A stretch of DNA of 64,000 nt from Bacillus sonorensis NBRC 101234 = KCTC 13918 (lineage in GTDB: Bacteria; Bacillota; Bacilli; Bacillales; Bacillaceae): positions 1-64,000 of the forward strand of contig NZ_BCVZ01000014.1 of assembly GCF_001592005.1 (NCBI RefSeq). Reading direction: 5' to 3'. The position numbers were made by a program, and so were the translations under genes. Position 1 is the stretch's first letter. Each line of letters opens with the position of its first letter. This document shows, one piece after another, positions 63,656 through 64,000 of the stretch. Under the pieces are notes generated by a model that was given only the letters and a program-made list of their open reading frames with translations, ran no database searches and was not told where the DNA came from.

Positions 63656-64000
63656 TTACAATTTTCCACCTGTCCGTTCAATTGTCGACATGCGGCGGTA
63701 CTGATTCGGTGATGCTCCCATCGTTTTTTTAAATACGGTGCTGAAATAGTGCTGTGTATCATAGCCCGTCTGTTCAGCGATATCATGGATCGGCAAAGCC
63801 GTTGTCTTCAAAAGATGCACCGCTTTTTGCATGCGCATTTCCGTCAGCAGCTGAATAAATGTCACTCCGAGCTCACGCTTCATCATCCGGCTCAAATAGA
63901 CAGGCGACACTTGCAGGGCATCGGCCGTCTGCTTTAAGGAAAATGACCGTTCAGCAAAATGCTTTTGCATATATTCCCTGGCCCGGGCCACAACCGGTGA
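63656..64000 (-). CDS. AraC-type regulator, C-terminal DNA-binding domain (5' end outside window)
   Basis: Only the last 114 residues are visible. They are a complete AraC double HTH: ARAREYMQKHFAERSFSLKQTADALQVSPVYLSRMMKRELGVTFIQLLTEMRMQKAVHLLKTTALPIHDIAEQTGYDTQHYFSTVFKKTMGASPNQYRR. The frame is open to the window edge. The type of sequence fits the YesN-like response regulators that often accompany sugar ABC operons, so a sensor kinase gene may lie to the right. It lies directly upstream of, and in the same direction as, the sugar transporter genes and probably activates them. Confidence 0.88.
   Translation of the reverse strand, partial: SPVVARAREYMQKHFAERSFSLKQTADALQVSPVYLSRMMKRELGVTFIQLLTEMRMQKAVHLLKTTALPIHDIAEQTGYDTQHYFSTVFKKTMGASPNQYRRMSTIERTGGKL

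Overview
The window comes from a low-to-mid GC Firmicute of the Bacillus subtilis group, most likely Bacillus licheniformis or its close relative B. paralicheniformis. The call rests on gene content and order: a nas cluster, ycnK-ycnJ-ycnI, gabD/gabT/gabR, yczG-ycnE-ycnD, ycnC-ycnB, yclQPONM, yclK-yclJ, yclI-yclH, gerK, yczF, yclG and yclF. This is the B. subtilis ycl-ycn segment read in the opposite direction, with local insertions, replacements and losses. I saw no rRNA, tRNA, CRISPR array, intact insertion sequence, prophage or replication origin.

Layout. 1-2200: 5' part of a large secreted surface protein with tandem DUF11-type repeats, running off the left edge. 2.8-5.1 kb: a secreted YrpD-like protein, a solo FabZ-like hotdog protein, a VOC protein, and a decayed MerR/DUF3967-type gene of phage or plasmid origin. 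5.1-8.7 kb: a DASS (SLC13) anion transporter with a divergent GntR/FCD regulator, then a membrane-anchored glycerophosphodiesterase. 8.7-17.7 kb: nasB-nasC-nasD-nasE-nasF, coding for nitrate and nitrite assimilation and siroheme supply, with a perfect TnrA-type site upstream. 17.9-22.3 kb: a Tyr-rich small protein, the copper genes ycnK-ycnJ-ycnI and an EamA transporter. 22.4-28 kb: the GABA shunt as gabT-permease-gabD, divergent from gabR. 28-33 kb: yczG, ycnE, ycnD, a PEP-mutase-like enzyme, and the ycnC-ycnB efflux pair. 33-38 kb: the yclNOPQ siderophore importer under a Fur box, and aspartokinase yclM.

38-45.4 kb: a chemotaxis receptor with a SigD promoter lies between yclM and yclK, where B. 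subtilis has rapC-phrC. It is followed by the yclJK two-component system, the divergent yclIH ABC transporter and a MerR/TipAS regulator. 45.4-53.4 kb: the gerKA-KC-KB germinant receptor, yczF, the beta-helix protein yclG and the peptide transporter yclF. 53.7-57 kb: a beta-propeller phytase with PhoP-type repeats and a GH42 beta-galactosidase. 57.2-59.5 kb: a MarR-GNAT fusion regulator with an MFS transporter. 59.7-64 kb: a ChvE/GguAB-type sugar ABC operon with a cre site, and the C-terminal end of an AraC-type regulator at the right edge.

Most of the window is ordinary core or near-core Bacillus DNA. The more interesting parts are local: the repeat surface protein, the chemoreceptor replacing a quorum-sensing pair, the permease inside the gab operon, several unassigned operator-like repeats (upstream of ycnK, yczG/ycnE, ycnC and the MarR-GNAT gene), the Tyr-rich small protein, and two gene remnants. 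I did not find a convincing wholly new multi-gene system.
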